A program made the position numbers and the translations under genes. A DNA stretch of 64,000 nucleotides, from the NCBI GenBank assembly GCA_024760905.1, contig CM045731.1, positions 19,597,001-19,661,000 of the forward strand, in the 5' to 3' direction. Of this stretch, positions 55,030-64,000 are shown one piece after another (the first letter of the stretch is position 1; each line of letters opens with the position of its first letter). Origin of the DNA: Plotosus lineatus (Eukaryota; Chordata; Actinopteri; Siluriformes; Plotosidae). The notes beneath the pieces were generated by a model, which saw only the letters and a list, made by a program, of their open reading frames with translations, was not told the DNA's origin and did no database searches.

Positions 55030-55785
55030 ATGTGGAGGTCTACCATTGTATACACTGCGTGTTTAACCCTGAGTTTCTTTCCTTTTATGCTTTATTTAAT
55101 CCAACAACTAGAGAATGGACATGAAAAACATCTCCATTTGAACAGAATCCCAGAACTCGAAGAACAGCTGTACACTGATCAGGACAGAAGATGTGAAGCG
55201 AAGATCCATTGAAGTCCAGTGCCATTCAAGCTGAAGATCAGACAATACGCCAGAAAGAAGCATGCTCGCAACCTGTGCCGCAGCAGAGGTGCCATAAACA
55301 TCAATGTCAAGTGGCAGACATTTGATCAAATTCCCATCTCATACTTGAACGAACTGTTTGTGGACAATCGTCACAAAATAATCTACTGCAGTGTTCCAAA
55401 AGTTGGCTGCACTACATGGAAATGGATCATGATCTTCCTGAGTGAGAGTCTGAAGGTGCATGGTGTTCCTTATAGAAAACCTGAGGATCTGAAAGATGGA
55501 ATAATTCATGAAGCTCCTCTACCCCGTCTCAGTGCATACTCAAAGTAAGTGATCAAAAAACCTTCAGACATCTAAAAAAATTCCTATTCGTCAGAGATCC
55601 ATTTGTTTGACTGATCTCAGCTTACAGAGATAAATTTCTAATACTGAATCAGGTTTACTATCAAAGGGTTGCAGTGGGACTATTACGCAAATATTAAAAT
55701 GTTTTAAATCCACCAGCATCATTAAAGAAAGCACATGCTTCTGGCATGATTTACAACTGATGAACAACTTCATTCAATATACAGT
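55030..55785 (+). pseudogene. Carbohydrate sulfotransferase copy E, pseudogene
   Basis: Collinear with copies A and D from the ATG at 55030, including the membrane segment, stem, DLCRSRG-like region (NLCRSRG here) and the PAPS loop PKVGCTTWKW (last Arg to Trp). Breaks: TGA at codon 61 (55210-55212), TAA at 55546-55548 where A has a glutamate, then a small deletion and more stops in the RDPF region ('atttgtttgactgatc'). Homology ends at about 55785 in the segment encoding FNNFIQY, at a Tc1 insertion. With a SINE in its upstream region as well, it is very unlikely to be functional. Confidence 0.9.
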
Positions 55786-56812
55786 GTTGTACCAAAGTTT
55801 TTTGCTCCCTTACTGATTTTTTATTTTTTTTGAACCTTTGTCACACTTAACTTTTTCAGATCATCAAACAAGTTTAAACCTTACACAAAGATAACCCCCA
55901 AAAAATGCAGCTTTCATGTTGTGGTTTTATTTGTAAAGAGAATCCTATCCAAACCGACATGAACCTGTGAAAAACTAATTGCACCCAGGCCTGATTGCTG
56001 CCAGACATTTCCAATCAGGAGATCCCTGAAGTAAAACCTGCTTGACAAGGTGAGGTAAGCCATACCGAACACACATCATCATGCCGCGATCCAGTGAGCT
56101 TCAAGAGCAAATAATAAAGAAGATTATAGAGATGTTACTCAGTCTGTGAAAGGATACAAAGTCATTGGTAAATCTTTGGACTCCAGCAGACCATTGAAGC
56201 CATTATCCATAAATGGAGAAAGCATGGCACAGTGGTGACCCTTCCCGGGAGTGGACAACCTACCAAAAATTACTCCAAGAGCACGGTGCAGACTAACCGG
56301 AGAAGTCACTAAAGGATCCCAAAACCACTTCTCAACAACTACAAGCATCACTTCCCTCAGTTAATGTCAATGTTCATGACTCCACCACAAGAAAGACATG
56401 AGGCAAAAATTGCATACATGGAAGAGTTCTGAGGTGAAAGCCAGTGTTGACAAAGAAGGATATAAAGGCACACTCACTTTTGCCAAGAATCATCTTGATC
56501 ATCCCCGAAACTTTTGGGATAGCAGATGAAACTGTTGAACTTTTTTGGGAGAAATGAGTCCCATTACATCTGACTGCATTTTATAAAAAGAACATTGTGC
56601 CAACAGTGAAACATGGTTGTGGAAGTGTGATGATCTGGGCCTGCTTTGCTGGTTCGGGACCTGGGCAACTTGTCACGATTGATGGAACCATGAATTCTGC
56701 TTGCTACCAAGAAATCCTGGCGAAGAATATTCGTCCATCAGTTCGAGAGCTCAAGCTAAAGCACACCTGGGTTCTGCAGCTAGACAATGATCTGAAGCAC
56801 ACCAACAAGTCC
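55786..56812 (+). pseudogene. Tc1-like transposon, decayed and 3' truncated
   Basis: Inserted after TA, with a left end CAGTGTTGTACCAAAGTTTT. A transposase start MPRSSELQEQIIKKIIEM lies at 56091. Later parts include TFGIADETVELFWEK and VKHGCGSVMIWACFAGSGPG, and a final LQLDNDLKHTNKS block (DND where an active enzyme has DN/DP-type residues). Many stops and frameshifts are present. The right inverted repeat is missing because the element is joined directly to a sulfotransferase fragment at 56811. Confidence 0.8.
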
Positions 56813-56882
56813 ACTTACTATCAAAGGGTTGCAGTGGGACTGCTGCGCAAATATGGAAATGTTTCAAATCCACCAGCATCAG
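56811..56882 (+). pseudogene. Sulfotransferase fragment (exon middle)
   Basis: Translates YYQRVAVGLLRKYGNVSNPP followed by AS, identical in most bases to 11440-11505 of copy A. It shares 'tatcaaagggttgcagtggg' with pseudogene E (A and D have 'tataaaag') but lacks E's later lesions, so it comes from a related, less decayed copy. Confidence 0.85.
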
Positions 56883-56897
56883 ATCAAATCCACTCCA

Positions 56898-57200
56898 CAA
56901 ATCATCTGATTCGCATGTTTGATTTGGCAGAGGTTTTTACGTCGGATGTCCTTCCTGTCACAACCCTTTTTAGCAAGGGACAGAAACACGCTGACGACTT
57001 TGCAGCCTACTCTTTACAAAAGTCAGCAATGGTTCTTTTACATGCCTCTCACCATAGACAGTGAGAGACATGGCTCGCCTTTGATAACCCAGTTAGCTGC
57101 ACTGGGGGGGACAGTGACAACCTCACGAAGAGTGGGACTCGAACCCCCAGCCTTTGGATCAGCGAGCCAGCGCCCTATACTACTAGACCACCACTGCCCC
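56898..57200 (-). mobile_element. tRNA-derived SINE, RTE-type tail (left arm of inverted pair)
   Basis: Lacks the last part of the tail; runs from 'aaatcatctgattcgcatgt' to 'agaccaccactgcccc'. It shares the unusual 'cctcacgaagagtgggactc' variant with the right arm at 57386-57745. Confidence 0.88.
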
Positions 57201-57201
57201 A

Positions 57202-57296
57202 TACCACATCTATTTCCATCCTTTTTGCAAAATCTACCAACATCTGTCCTTCTGCGTTCCTGTCCTGGATACCAAACCTACCCATCACTTCCTCGT
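57202..57296 (-). mobile_element. RTE endonuclease piece, inverted
   Basis: Minus translation EEVMGRFGIQDRNAEGQMLV then DFAKRMEID. It is the part immediately 5' of the sequence that resumes on the plus strand at 57746. Confidence 0.88.
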
Positions 57297-57385
57297 AAAA
57301 GGAAAGAAACTCAGGGTTAAACACGCAGTGTATACAATGGTAGACCTCCACATTTTGTTTTTGCAGGTGAAAGCCTTTGAGCGTC
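57297..57385 (-). pseudogene. Sulfotransferase 5' fragment, inverted
   Basis: Reverse complement of 54998-55085 (end of the SINE target site, ATG region and the first about 18 codons). It is an extra copy of the pseudogene E start, cut off by the RTE piece. Confidence 0.88.
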
Positions 57386-57745
57386 GGGCAGTGATGGCCT
57401 GATGGTAAAGGGCACTGGATCGCTGATCCTAAGGTTGGGGGTTCGAGTCCCACTCTTCGTGAGGTTGTCACTGTCCCCCCCAGTGCAGCTAACTGGGTTA
57501 TCAAAGGCGAGCCATGTCTCTCACTGTTGAGAGACTAACTGGTGAGAGGCATGTAAAAGAACCATTGCTGACTTTTGTAAAGAGTAGGCTGCAAAGTCGT
57601 CAGCGTGTTTCTGTCCCTTGCTAAAAAGGGTTGTGACAGGAAGGACATCCGACGTAAAAACCTCTGCCAAATCAAACATGCGAATCAGATGATTTGCTGT
57701 GGCGACTCCCGAGTAAAATGGAAAAAGCTGAAAGGAAGACAGACA
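57386..57745 (+). mobile_element. tRNA-derived SINE, RTE-type tail (right arm of inverted pair)
   Basis: Head matches the SINE at 54651-54997 ('gatggcctgatggtaaaggg'), then switches to the 'cttcgtgaggttgtc' variant of the 56898-57200 SINE. A short 12-bp insertion near 57525 interrupts the body. It ends 'gaaaggaagacagaca'. Confidence 0.88.
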
Positions 57746-60052
57746 GATGGAAATGGCTGTGGTGAATACTTTCTTCCAGAAGAGAGAGGAGCATAGGGTG
57801 ACTTATAAAAGTGGAGGTAGGAGCACACAGGTAGACTACATCTTGTGCAGGCGATGTAATTTGAAGGAAGTCAGTGACTGCAAAGTAGTAGCGGGTGAGA
57901 GTGTTGCCAAACAGCATAGGATGGTGGTGTGCAGGATGATGCTGATGGTGAGGAAGGTGAAGAAGGCAAAGGTAGAGCAGAAGACAAAGTGGTGGAAGCT
58001 GAAAAAGGAGGAGTGTCGGGTTGTCTTCAAGGAGGAGTTGAAACAGGCTTTGGGTGGCCAGGAAGTGCTTCCAGATGACTGGACAACTACAGCTAATGTG
58101 ATCAGGGAGACAGGTAGGAGAATACTTGGTGTGTCATCTGGAAGGAAAGTAGATAAGGAGACTTGGTGGTGGAATGAGGAAGTGCAGGAGTGTGTACAAA
58201 GGAAGAGGTTAGCTAAGAAGAAGTGGGACATTGAGAAAACCGAAGAGAGTAAACAGGACTACAGGGAGACACAGGGTAAGGCAAAGGTAGCAGTGTCAAA
58301 GGCCAAACAGAGCGCGTATGATGACTTGTATGCTCGGTTGGAAAGTAAAGAGGGAGAAAATGATTTATAGAGGATGGCACAGCAGAGAAATAGAGATGGG
58401 AAGGACGTGCAGCAAGTTAGATTGATAAAGGACAGAGAGGGAAATGTATTGACCGATGACAGAAGTGTGCTGGGAAGATGGAAAGAGTACTTTGAAGAGC
58501 TGATGAATGAGGAAAATGAGAGAGAACAAAGAGTAGAAGAAGTGACTGTTGAGGACCAGGAAGTAGCAAAGATCAGTAAGGGTGAAGTGAGGAGGGCATT
58601 GAAGAGGATGAAGAATGGAAAGGCAGTTGGTCCTGATGACATACCGGTGGAGGTATGGAAGTGTCTCGGAGAGGTAGCAGTAGATTTTCTGACAAGAACA
58701 TTCAACAAGGTCTTAGAGAGTGAGAGGATGCGAGAGGAATGGAGGAGAAGTGTGCTGGTGCCCATTTTTAAGAACAAGGGAGACGTGCAGAGTTGTGGCA
58801 ACTACAGAGGGATCAAGTTGATGAGCCATTCGATGAAGTTAAGGGAAAGAATAGTGGAAGCTAGACTAGGGCAGAGGTCAGCATTTGTGAACAACAGTTT
58901 GGTTTCATGCCAAGAAACAGCACCACAGATGTAGTGTTTGCTCTGAGAATGTTAATAAAGAAGTACAGAGAAGGTCAGAGGGAGCTGCATTGTGCCTTTT
59001 TGGATCTGGAGAAAGCATATGACAGGGTGCCGAGAGAAGAACTGTGGTATTGCATGAGGAAGTCTGGAGTGGCAGAGAAGTATGTTAGAGTGGTGCAGGA
59101 CATGTATGAGAGATGTAAGACAGTGGTGAGGTGTGCTGTCGGTGTGACAGAAGAGTTCAAGGTGGGACTGCATCAAAGGTCAGCTCTCAGCCCCTTCTTG
59201 TTTGCTATGGTAATGGACAGGCTGACAGACGAGGTTAGACAAGATTCCCCATGGACTATGATGTTTGCAGATGACATTGTGATCTGTAGTGAGAGCAGAG
59301 AACAAGTGCAGGAAAATCTAGAGAGGTGGAGGTATGCCCTGGAAAGGAGGGGAATGAAGATTAGCCACAGTAAGACAGAATACATGTGCATGAATGACAA
59401 GGACCCAAGAGGAACGGTGAGGTTACAGGGAGCAGAGATAAGAAAGGAGGAGGATTTTAAGTACTTAGGCTCAACAATCCAGAGCAATGGCGAGTGTGGA
59501 AAAAAGGTGAAGAAGCGTGTGCAGGCAGGTTGGAATGGTTGGAAAAAAGTGTCCGGTGTGAGGTATGATAGGAGTGTATCGGCAAGAATGAAAGGAAAAG
59601 TGTACAAGACGGTGTTGAGGCCAACGATGTTATATGGTTTAGAAACGGTGGCCCTGAGGAAAAGACAGGAGGAAGAGCTGGAGGTAGCAGACATGAAAAT
59701 GTTGAGGTTCTCTTTGGGAGTAATGAGGATGGATAGGATTAGGAATGAGCACATCAGAGGGACAGCACATGTAAGATGTTTTGGAGACAAAGTCAGAGAG
59801 GCTAGATTGAGATGGTTTGGACATGTACAGAGGAGGGATAGTGAGTATATTGGTAATAGGATGCTGAGGCTGGAACTACCAGGCAGAAGGCCTAGAGGAA
59901 GACCAAAGAGATGATTTATGGATGTGGTGAAGGAGGACATGAAGGTCGTTGGTCTAAGAGAAGAAGATGCAAAGGATAGGGTGAGATGGAGGCAGATGAT
60001 TCGCTGTGGCGACCCCTGAAGGGAAAAGCCGAAAGGAAAAGAAGAAGAAGAA
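57746..60052 (+). mobile_element. RTE-clade LINE, best-preserved RT copy
   Basis: Encodes the endonuclease C-terminus (VDYILCRRCN, VAGESVAKQHRMVVCRM), a linker, and then the full RT. RT landmarks: NGKAVGPDDIPVEVWKCLGE, NYRGIKLMSHSMK, motif A with [14 protein letters not shown], motif C with MMFADDIVICSES, then YKTVLRPTMLYGLETVALRK and LELPGRRPRGRPKR. The 3' tail ends in GAA repeats at 60052. Lesions: TAG at 58368-58370, a frameshift around 58870-58910, and TGA at 59912-59914. The RT box FADD is intact, but the broken frame and the missing 5' half make it non-autonomous. Confidence 0.93.
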
Positions 60053-60070
60053 ATCTGAGTGATAGTTGAA

Positions 60071-60590
60071 TGCAGCCGTGAAGGGAGGCACGCCGGTCCC
60101 AAGCCCGGATAAATACAGAGGGTTGCGACAGGAAGGGCATCCGGTGTAAAACTTTTGCCAGCAAGCCGTAAAGACAAATTTCATACCGGATCGGTCGAGG
60201 CCTGGGTTAACAACAACTGCCATCAGTGCTGTTAACGAATAGGGTGCTGGTGGAAATTGGACTACTGTTGGTCGAAGAAGGAGAGGCGGGAGATGTGTCC
60301 GGAGGCACAGAGAGAAGAGGCAAGGCACGAGTCTAGGACCGAGAGTAGGGACTTTGAATGTTGGAACTATGCAAGGGAAAGGTAGAGAGCTGGCTGACAT
60401 GATGCAGAGGAGGAAGGTGGACATACTGTGAGAGGAATGAAGGTTAGCCTTAGTAAAACAGAATACATGTGTGTGAACGACAAGGACCCAAGAGGAATGG
60501 TGAGATTACAGGGAGCAGAGATAAAGAAGGTGGAGGACTTCAAGTACTTAGGCTCAACAATCCAGAACAATGGACAGTGTGAAAATTCAT
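60071..60590 (+). mobile_element. RTE LINE with internal deletion
   Basis: 60071-60426 is the 5' region ('tgcagccgtgaagggaggca', 'ggttgcgacaggaagggcat') and the endonuclease start ('ggaggaaggtggacatactg'). It is joined at 60427 to RT C-terminal sequence ('ggaatgaaggttagccttag', EYMCVNDKDPRGMVRLQGAE), which ends at about 60590. Confidence 0.88.
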
Positions 60591-60844
60591 TGCAGGAGTT
60601 GGCCGTGAGCGCCCGCCCCATCATGGGGGTGAGAACTCCGCCCGAGACCGCACTCCTTCACGTGGATTTGATTCTCGGGGGCTGCGCAGAGCAGGTACCT
60701 GTCACAATTGTGTTAAAGAAGCACAGTGTGTTCGAGAATACAAAAAGAAAAGGGCTGATACTAGGACTCAGCAAGAGACACGTGTCCCTCCTCCTTCTTA
60801 ATCCTCCTCATACGCTTCAACAGGGATCTCCCACTGCACTTGTG

Positions 60845-60931
<87 letters not shown>

Positions 60932-61029
60932 TGATTAAAAAGGTCGGGGACCCTGCCCTATGAGACCAAGATTAAACAGTCAAATCCTATTTATGTGTAG
61001 CAATTCTCTCTCTTAGACGACAAGTCTGT
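60591..61029. other. Non-coding stretch with (CA)n
   Basis: Long (CA)n tract at 60847-60929, followed by 'aaaaggtcggggaccctgcc', which looks like a hAT element end. No gene was seen. Confidence 0.6.
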
Positions 61030-61860
61030 GGCAATTGATTCATTGCTTGAGGCTTTCCTACAACACCCCAGTTAATCCTGTACTAAAGCCTGATGGTACC
61101 TGGCGTTTTACACAAGACTCGCGTAGAATTAATGACATAATAATACCTGTGGCACCTGTGGTACCTGATGTTCCTTCTGTTATGGCGTCAATACCATTTA
61201 ATCATTCTTATTTTTCTGTGATAGATCTCTGTCCTGCCTTCTTCAGTGTTCCTGTTGAGGAGCAGACACAGTCACTCTTTGACTTCACGCACAGAAGAAA
61301 ACAATATACGTAGACTAGTTTGCCCCAAGGCTTCATTGATTTACCTGCTGTTTTTTCAGCTGTTGTTCGGGATGGGCTGTGTGACCTTGTGCTTCCCCCG
61401 GGCTCATGCGTCCTCAAGTACGCAGATAAGTTTCTGGTGTCTGCCGAAAGCCAGTAGGCATGCTCAGACACCTCATTAGCCCTTCACAAGCACCTGGCTG
61501 AACATGGCTTCAAGGTATCAAAGACAAAGTTACAGTTTTGTAAGAACAAAGTGAAATATGTAGGCTTTGAACTTTCGCAGGGCATTAAGACTCCGCAAGG
61601 ACAGAATCCACACAGCGTCCCGACACGAAGGATGAGTTGCAAGTGTTTCTGGAACTTATTACATACCGCTGTCAGTGGATTCTAGACTACTCTCTGTCTG
61701 ATAAATGTCTCAGGTCTGCCTTTTCACACACACATCTTCCACAGCAGTCGCTGACATGGACTCCTGACATGCTGACCACTTATCATGCCCTGCACTGTTC
61801 TGCACCAGCCATGGGTCTTCCTGACTATGTGAAAAGTCTTCCACATCTACGCCCATGAAC
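61030..61860 (+). pseudogene. Endogenous retrovirus pol (RT) remnant
   Basis: Translation resembles a gamma/epsilon-type retroviral reverse transcriptase. There is an NPVLKPDGTWR block near 61075, VIDLCPAFFSVP (motif A) near 61220 and a LPQGF block after a stop at 61311. The active-site box reads YADK where an active enzyme has YxDD, and a SKTKLQFCKNKVKYVGFELS block follows near 61520. At least one in-frame stop, several frameshifts and the altered active site show an old, dead copy. No gag, env or LTR was recognised nearby. Confidence 0.75.
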
Positions 61861-61885
61861 ACAACGGCGTGACTATTGTAATGTT

Positions 61886-61889
<4 letters not shown>

Positions 61890-61959
<70 letters not shown>

Positions 61960-61970
61960 TTATATATATA
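61890..61970. repeat. (TA)n microsatellite
   Basis: Almost pure TA between the retroviral remnant and an RTE piece. Confidence 0.95.
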
Positions 61971-61972
61971 AT

Positions 61973-62520
61973 CTAGAACATTCCTGACAAACCCCCTCCT
62001 TCAAGATGACTCCGACTCCATTTCTCTTCCCATCCACACCATGATAAAACAGCTTAAACCCTGCTCATAAGCTTTTAGCTTTGCTACCTTTCCACCTTGT
62101 CTCCTGAACACAGTATGTCCACCTTCCTCTTCTGCATCATGTCACCCAGCTCTCTATCTTTTCCTTGCATAGTTCCAACATTCAAAGTCCCTACTCTCAG
62201 TCCTAGACTCATGCCTTTCCTCTTCTCTTTCTGCCTACGTACACACCTCCCGCCTCTCCTTCTTCCACATCTTCGACCAACAGTAGTCCAATTTCCATCA
62301 GCACCCTGTTGGTTGACAGCACTGATGGCAGTCGTTGTGAACTCGGGCCTCGACCGATCCGGTATGGGGGTAATACTTCTGATGTGCATCATAAAAGTTT
62401 GGCATTGGTTTTACGTTTAATGCCATTCCTGACACAACCCTCTGCATTTCTCTGGGCTTGGGACCGGCATAAGGGGGAGAGACACTGGTTAGTGCCCCCG
62501 ACCCCGTCTCATGGCTGCAT
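61973..62520 (-). mobile_element. RTE LINE, 5' region and endonuclease start
   Basis: Minus translation LGLRVGTLNVGTMQGKDREL and KRKVDILC. It includes the 5' UTR to 'tctcatggctgcat' at 62520. Confidence 0.85.
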
Positions 62521-62536
62521 TTATATATATATATTG

Positions 62537-62615
62537 GTAAAATTGGTAAGGTTGATCAACGATTTTGATATATATATATCAAAATCGTTGATCAACCTTA
62601 CCAGTTTTATTCGAT
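62537..62615. repeat. Short hairpin, about 35-bp arms
   Basis: GGTAAGGTTGATCAACGATT pairs with its reverse complement across an AT-only centre at about 62570-62580. The arms extend outward with one mismatch ('aaaattgg' against 'ccagtttt'). Confidence 0.85.
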
Positions 62616-62699
62616 CAGTCTCTGGAACCATAAACTGAGGCGTTCACTGCCTGTAAAAGTGAGTTTACACGGCATTTCAAGACCCCTTGCCATTGGGGA

Positions 62700-63065
62700 A
62701 TGTCAATAATGTTCATCAGTAACAACACATTTGATTGTTCCAAAACATTCCAAGACATTTTGCTGTGTTCTCTTGGTAAATGTACAACAACCGATGAACC
62801 ATTAGAAACTGCTACAAAAAAAATATGGGATGCTTTGAATGAATGGAGCAATGAACCAGATATAGATCTAACAGAAAGTGATGACGAGTATAATTCACCC
62901 GATTCTCCTGCTCACTATCTTCATAAAATTAAAGATGTTCCTGGCCATGTGCTTGCTTATGTTATTTGGCTCAACCAGCCATGTGCTAAAGTTGACAGTC
63001 ATGTTGATTGGCTCGATTTTACATCTGGGGTAAAATATTTAAAGAAACAGCACCGGGAAAATTAA
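62700..63065 (+). CDS. Unrecognised 121-residue acidic ORF
   Basis: An ATG at 62700 opens MSIMFISNNTFDCSKTFQDI and ends ...LKKQHREN with TAA at 63063-63065. The middle is strongly acidic (EWSNEPDIDLTESDDEYNSP), and a tryptophan-rich C-terminal part follows (VLAYVIWLNQP, SHVDWLDFTSG). I recognise no domain. It is not part of any repeat family seen elsewhere in the window, and it has ordinary-looking composition and an AATAAA at about 63141 downstream. It may be a last exon, a small gene, or a piece of an unknown mobile element. There is no sign of upstream exons except the hairpin at 62537-62615. Confidence 0.4.
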   Translation: MSIMFISNNTFDCSKTFQDILLCSLGKCTTTDEPLETATKKIWDALNEWSNEPDIDLTESDDEYNSPDSPAHYLHKIKDVPGHVLAYVIWLNQPCAKVDSHVDWLDFTSGVKYLKKQHREN

Positions 63066-63683
63066 AGGGCCCTTTTTTTTAGATTATGCTGTTTTCTGTT
63101 TATGTTCAGCTTTCATGTAAGTAATTTGGTAATATCACAAAATAAATAACCCAAATAACAGTAAAACTCTTTTATTGTTCTGATATTATTCATGTTGTCC
63201 ACCTCGATGCTAATAAACACTTACCGTTCTACTCTGCTGGGAACAATTTTAATAAGCGCTCACCCACTCCAATTTTTAGTATACATCGATAGACTAGCAA
63301 CCTGGTCTGCCCGTGCAGTGTCTCTTGCTTGACGTCAGCTGTGATTGGCTCCAACTTCCCCCTTTGATCCTGACAAATAAGTGGTGAAAATATAATATAA
63401 TTTCCTAGTGCAGCCAACTGGGTTGTTAAAGTCTGGCCATATCTCTCACTGTTTATGGTGAAAGCCATGTAAAAGAACCATTTCTGACTTTCCAAGAATG
63501 AGACTGGGCCAGAAGCTTAGCTCGTAACAGGAAAATGACCATAAACATTAAAATAGCTTTATTTGCCAATCTATTGTAAAGTGTTCAAGGTCCACTCTCA
63601 GGACGTTTTCACTATCGCCCCAGTGCAGCTAACTGGGTTATCATAGGCCGGCCATGTCTCTCACTGTATATGGTTGCCGTAAT
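63066..63683 (+). other. 3' flank of the 121-residue ORF, then unit F upstream flank
   Basis: 63141 AATAAA is a possible polyadenylation signal. From about 63285 the sequence is collinear with 34551-34926 (SINE body scrap at 63405-63492, Tc1 scrap at 63493-63550). Confidence 0.6.
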
Positions 63684-63867
63684 GATTAACACCATTAAAA
63701 TATTGACTCACTGTCAGATCCTTTGGAAGAGGAACAAGGTGTCACATTACCATTTGGTGGCTGCAGAATACAAAGACAATGATGTGATGGTTATCGCCAA
63801 TTTTATTCAGAATGACTCCAGGGTGACATTCGTTATGATGCTCACATGCTCTCACCAACAAAACAAA
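63684..63867 (+). promoter_or_regulatory. Conserved upstream block of sulfotransferase F
   Basis: 'gattaacaccattaaaa', 'gtgtcacattaccatttggt', 'ttcagaatgactccagggtg', 'cacatgctctcaccaacaaa' then CAAAATG, as in A, C and D. Confidence 0.45.
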
Positions 63868-64000
63868 ATGTCGCGGAATACTGGAGTATACATCATGTGT
63901 TTAACCCTGAGTTTATTTCCTTTTATACTTTATTTAATCCTAATATCAGAGGATGGACATGAAAAACATCTCCATTTGAACAGAATCCCAGAACTTGAAG
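63868..64000 (+). CDS. Carbohydrate sulfotransferase, copy F (partial, runs off the window)
   Basis: The ATG at 63868 (A at -3) opens MSRNTGVYIMCLTLSLFPFI, the short cytosolic tail and membrane segment of the family. The acidic stem follows (LISEDGHEKHLHLNRIPELE), open to the last base. No stop or frameshift in these 44 codons. It resembles D at the start (MSR) and E in the stem (GHEKHLHLNRIPELE). Whether the catalytic domain is intact cannot be seen. The role is inferred as for copies A and D. Confidence 0.8.
   Translation, partial: MSRNTGVYIMCLTLSLFPFILYLILISEDGHEKHLHLNRIPELE

Noticed and set aside
60847..60929. Regular short repeats that could suggest a CRISPR array
   Set aside because: They are pure (CA)n microsatellites without spacers; other TA, GA and CT tracts are also simple repeats.

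Overview
This window is a repeat-dense piece of a vertebrate genome, most likely a ray-finned fish. The only recognisable host genes encode Golgi carbohydrate sulfotransferases. The repeats are RTE, L2 and CR1-type LINEs, tRNA-derived SINEs, pogo/Tigger, hAT and Tc1 DNA transposons, a chromodomain Ty3/gypsy element and a degraded retroviral pol. Together with the microsatellites they fit a fish and nothing prokaryotic. The species is not determined. No rRNA or functional tRNA gene and no CRISPR array is present.

The biological core is a same-strand cluster of single-exon sulfotransferase (Sulfotransfer_2, CHST8-14 type) copies. Two are intact (10811-11905 and 45728-46822, 364 residues each). 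One is intact as far as it is visible and runs off the right edge (63868-64000). Two are pseudogenes (35110-35272 and 55030-55790), and two are short displaced fragments (56811-56882 on +, 57297-57385 on -). All full 5' ends share about 185 bp of upstream sequence, and flanking DNA is duplicated with them (2741-4790 with 27990-29870; 5940-8990 with 51690-53470; 9090-10810 with 53540-55030; 34550-35110 with 63285-63867). The locus therefore grew by segmental duplication, and each copy was then hit by its own transposons.

Layout: 1-2500 holds Tigger/pogo remnants with a solo LTR and an RTE 3' end. 2741-12010 is the first duplication unit with sulfotransferase A. 12060-21000 is SINE and RTE sequence nested in a DNA transposon with long inverted ends. 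21000-24360 is mostly unique non-coding sequence. 25030-27990 has a gypsy fragment, RTE pieces and TA repeats. 27990-29870 is a second partial unit. 29870-34460 has inverted copies of a DNA transposon around LINE fragments. 34550-35272 is unit C with a pseudogene. 36159-40535 is a chromodomain gypsy element. 42576-44700 is an AT-rich LINE. 45000-46930 is unit D with an intact gene. 48348-49930 may be a spliced minus-strand gene. 50568-51655 is an RTE with a perfect 125-bp foldback. 51690-57745 is unit E, a pseudogene broken by Tc1 and rearranged between inverted SINEs. 57746-60052 is the best RTE copy. 61030-61860 is a retroviral RT remnant. 63285-64000 starts unit F.

Most notable: (i) the sulfotransferase array, whose catalytic domains are nearly identical while the N-termini differ; (ii) one SINE body carried on two different LINE-derived tails, one of which fuses the RTE 5' and 3' ends; (iii) an inversion between inverted SINEs that left the two halves of a target-site duplication on opposite strands; (iv) a perfect foldback; (v) an open reading frame that fuses a Tc1 transposase end, a sulfotransferase fragment and a SINE.
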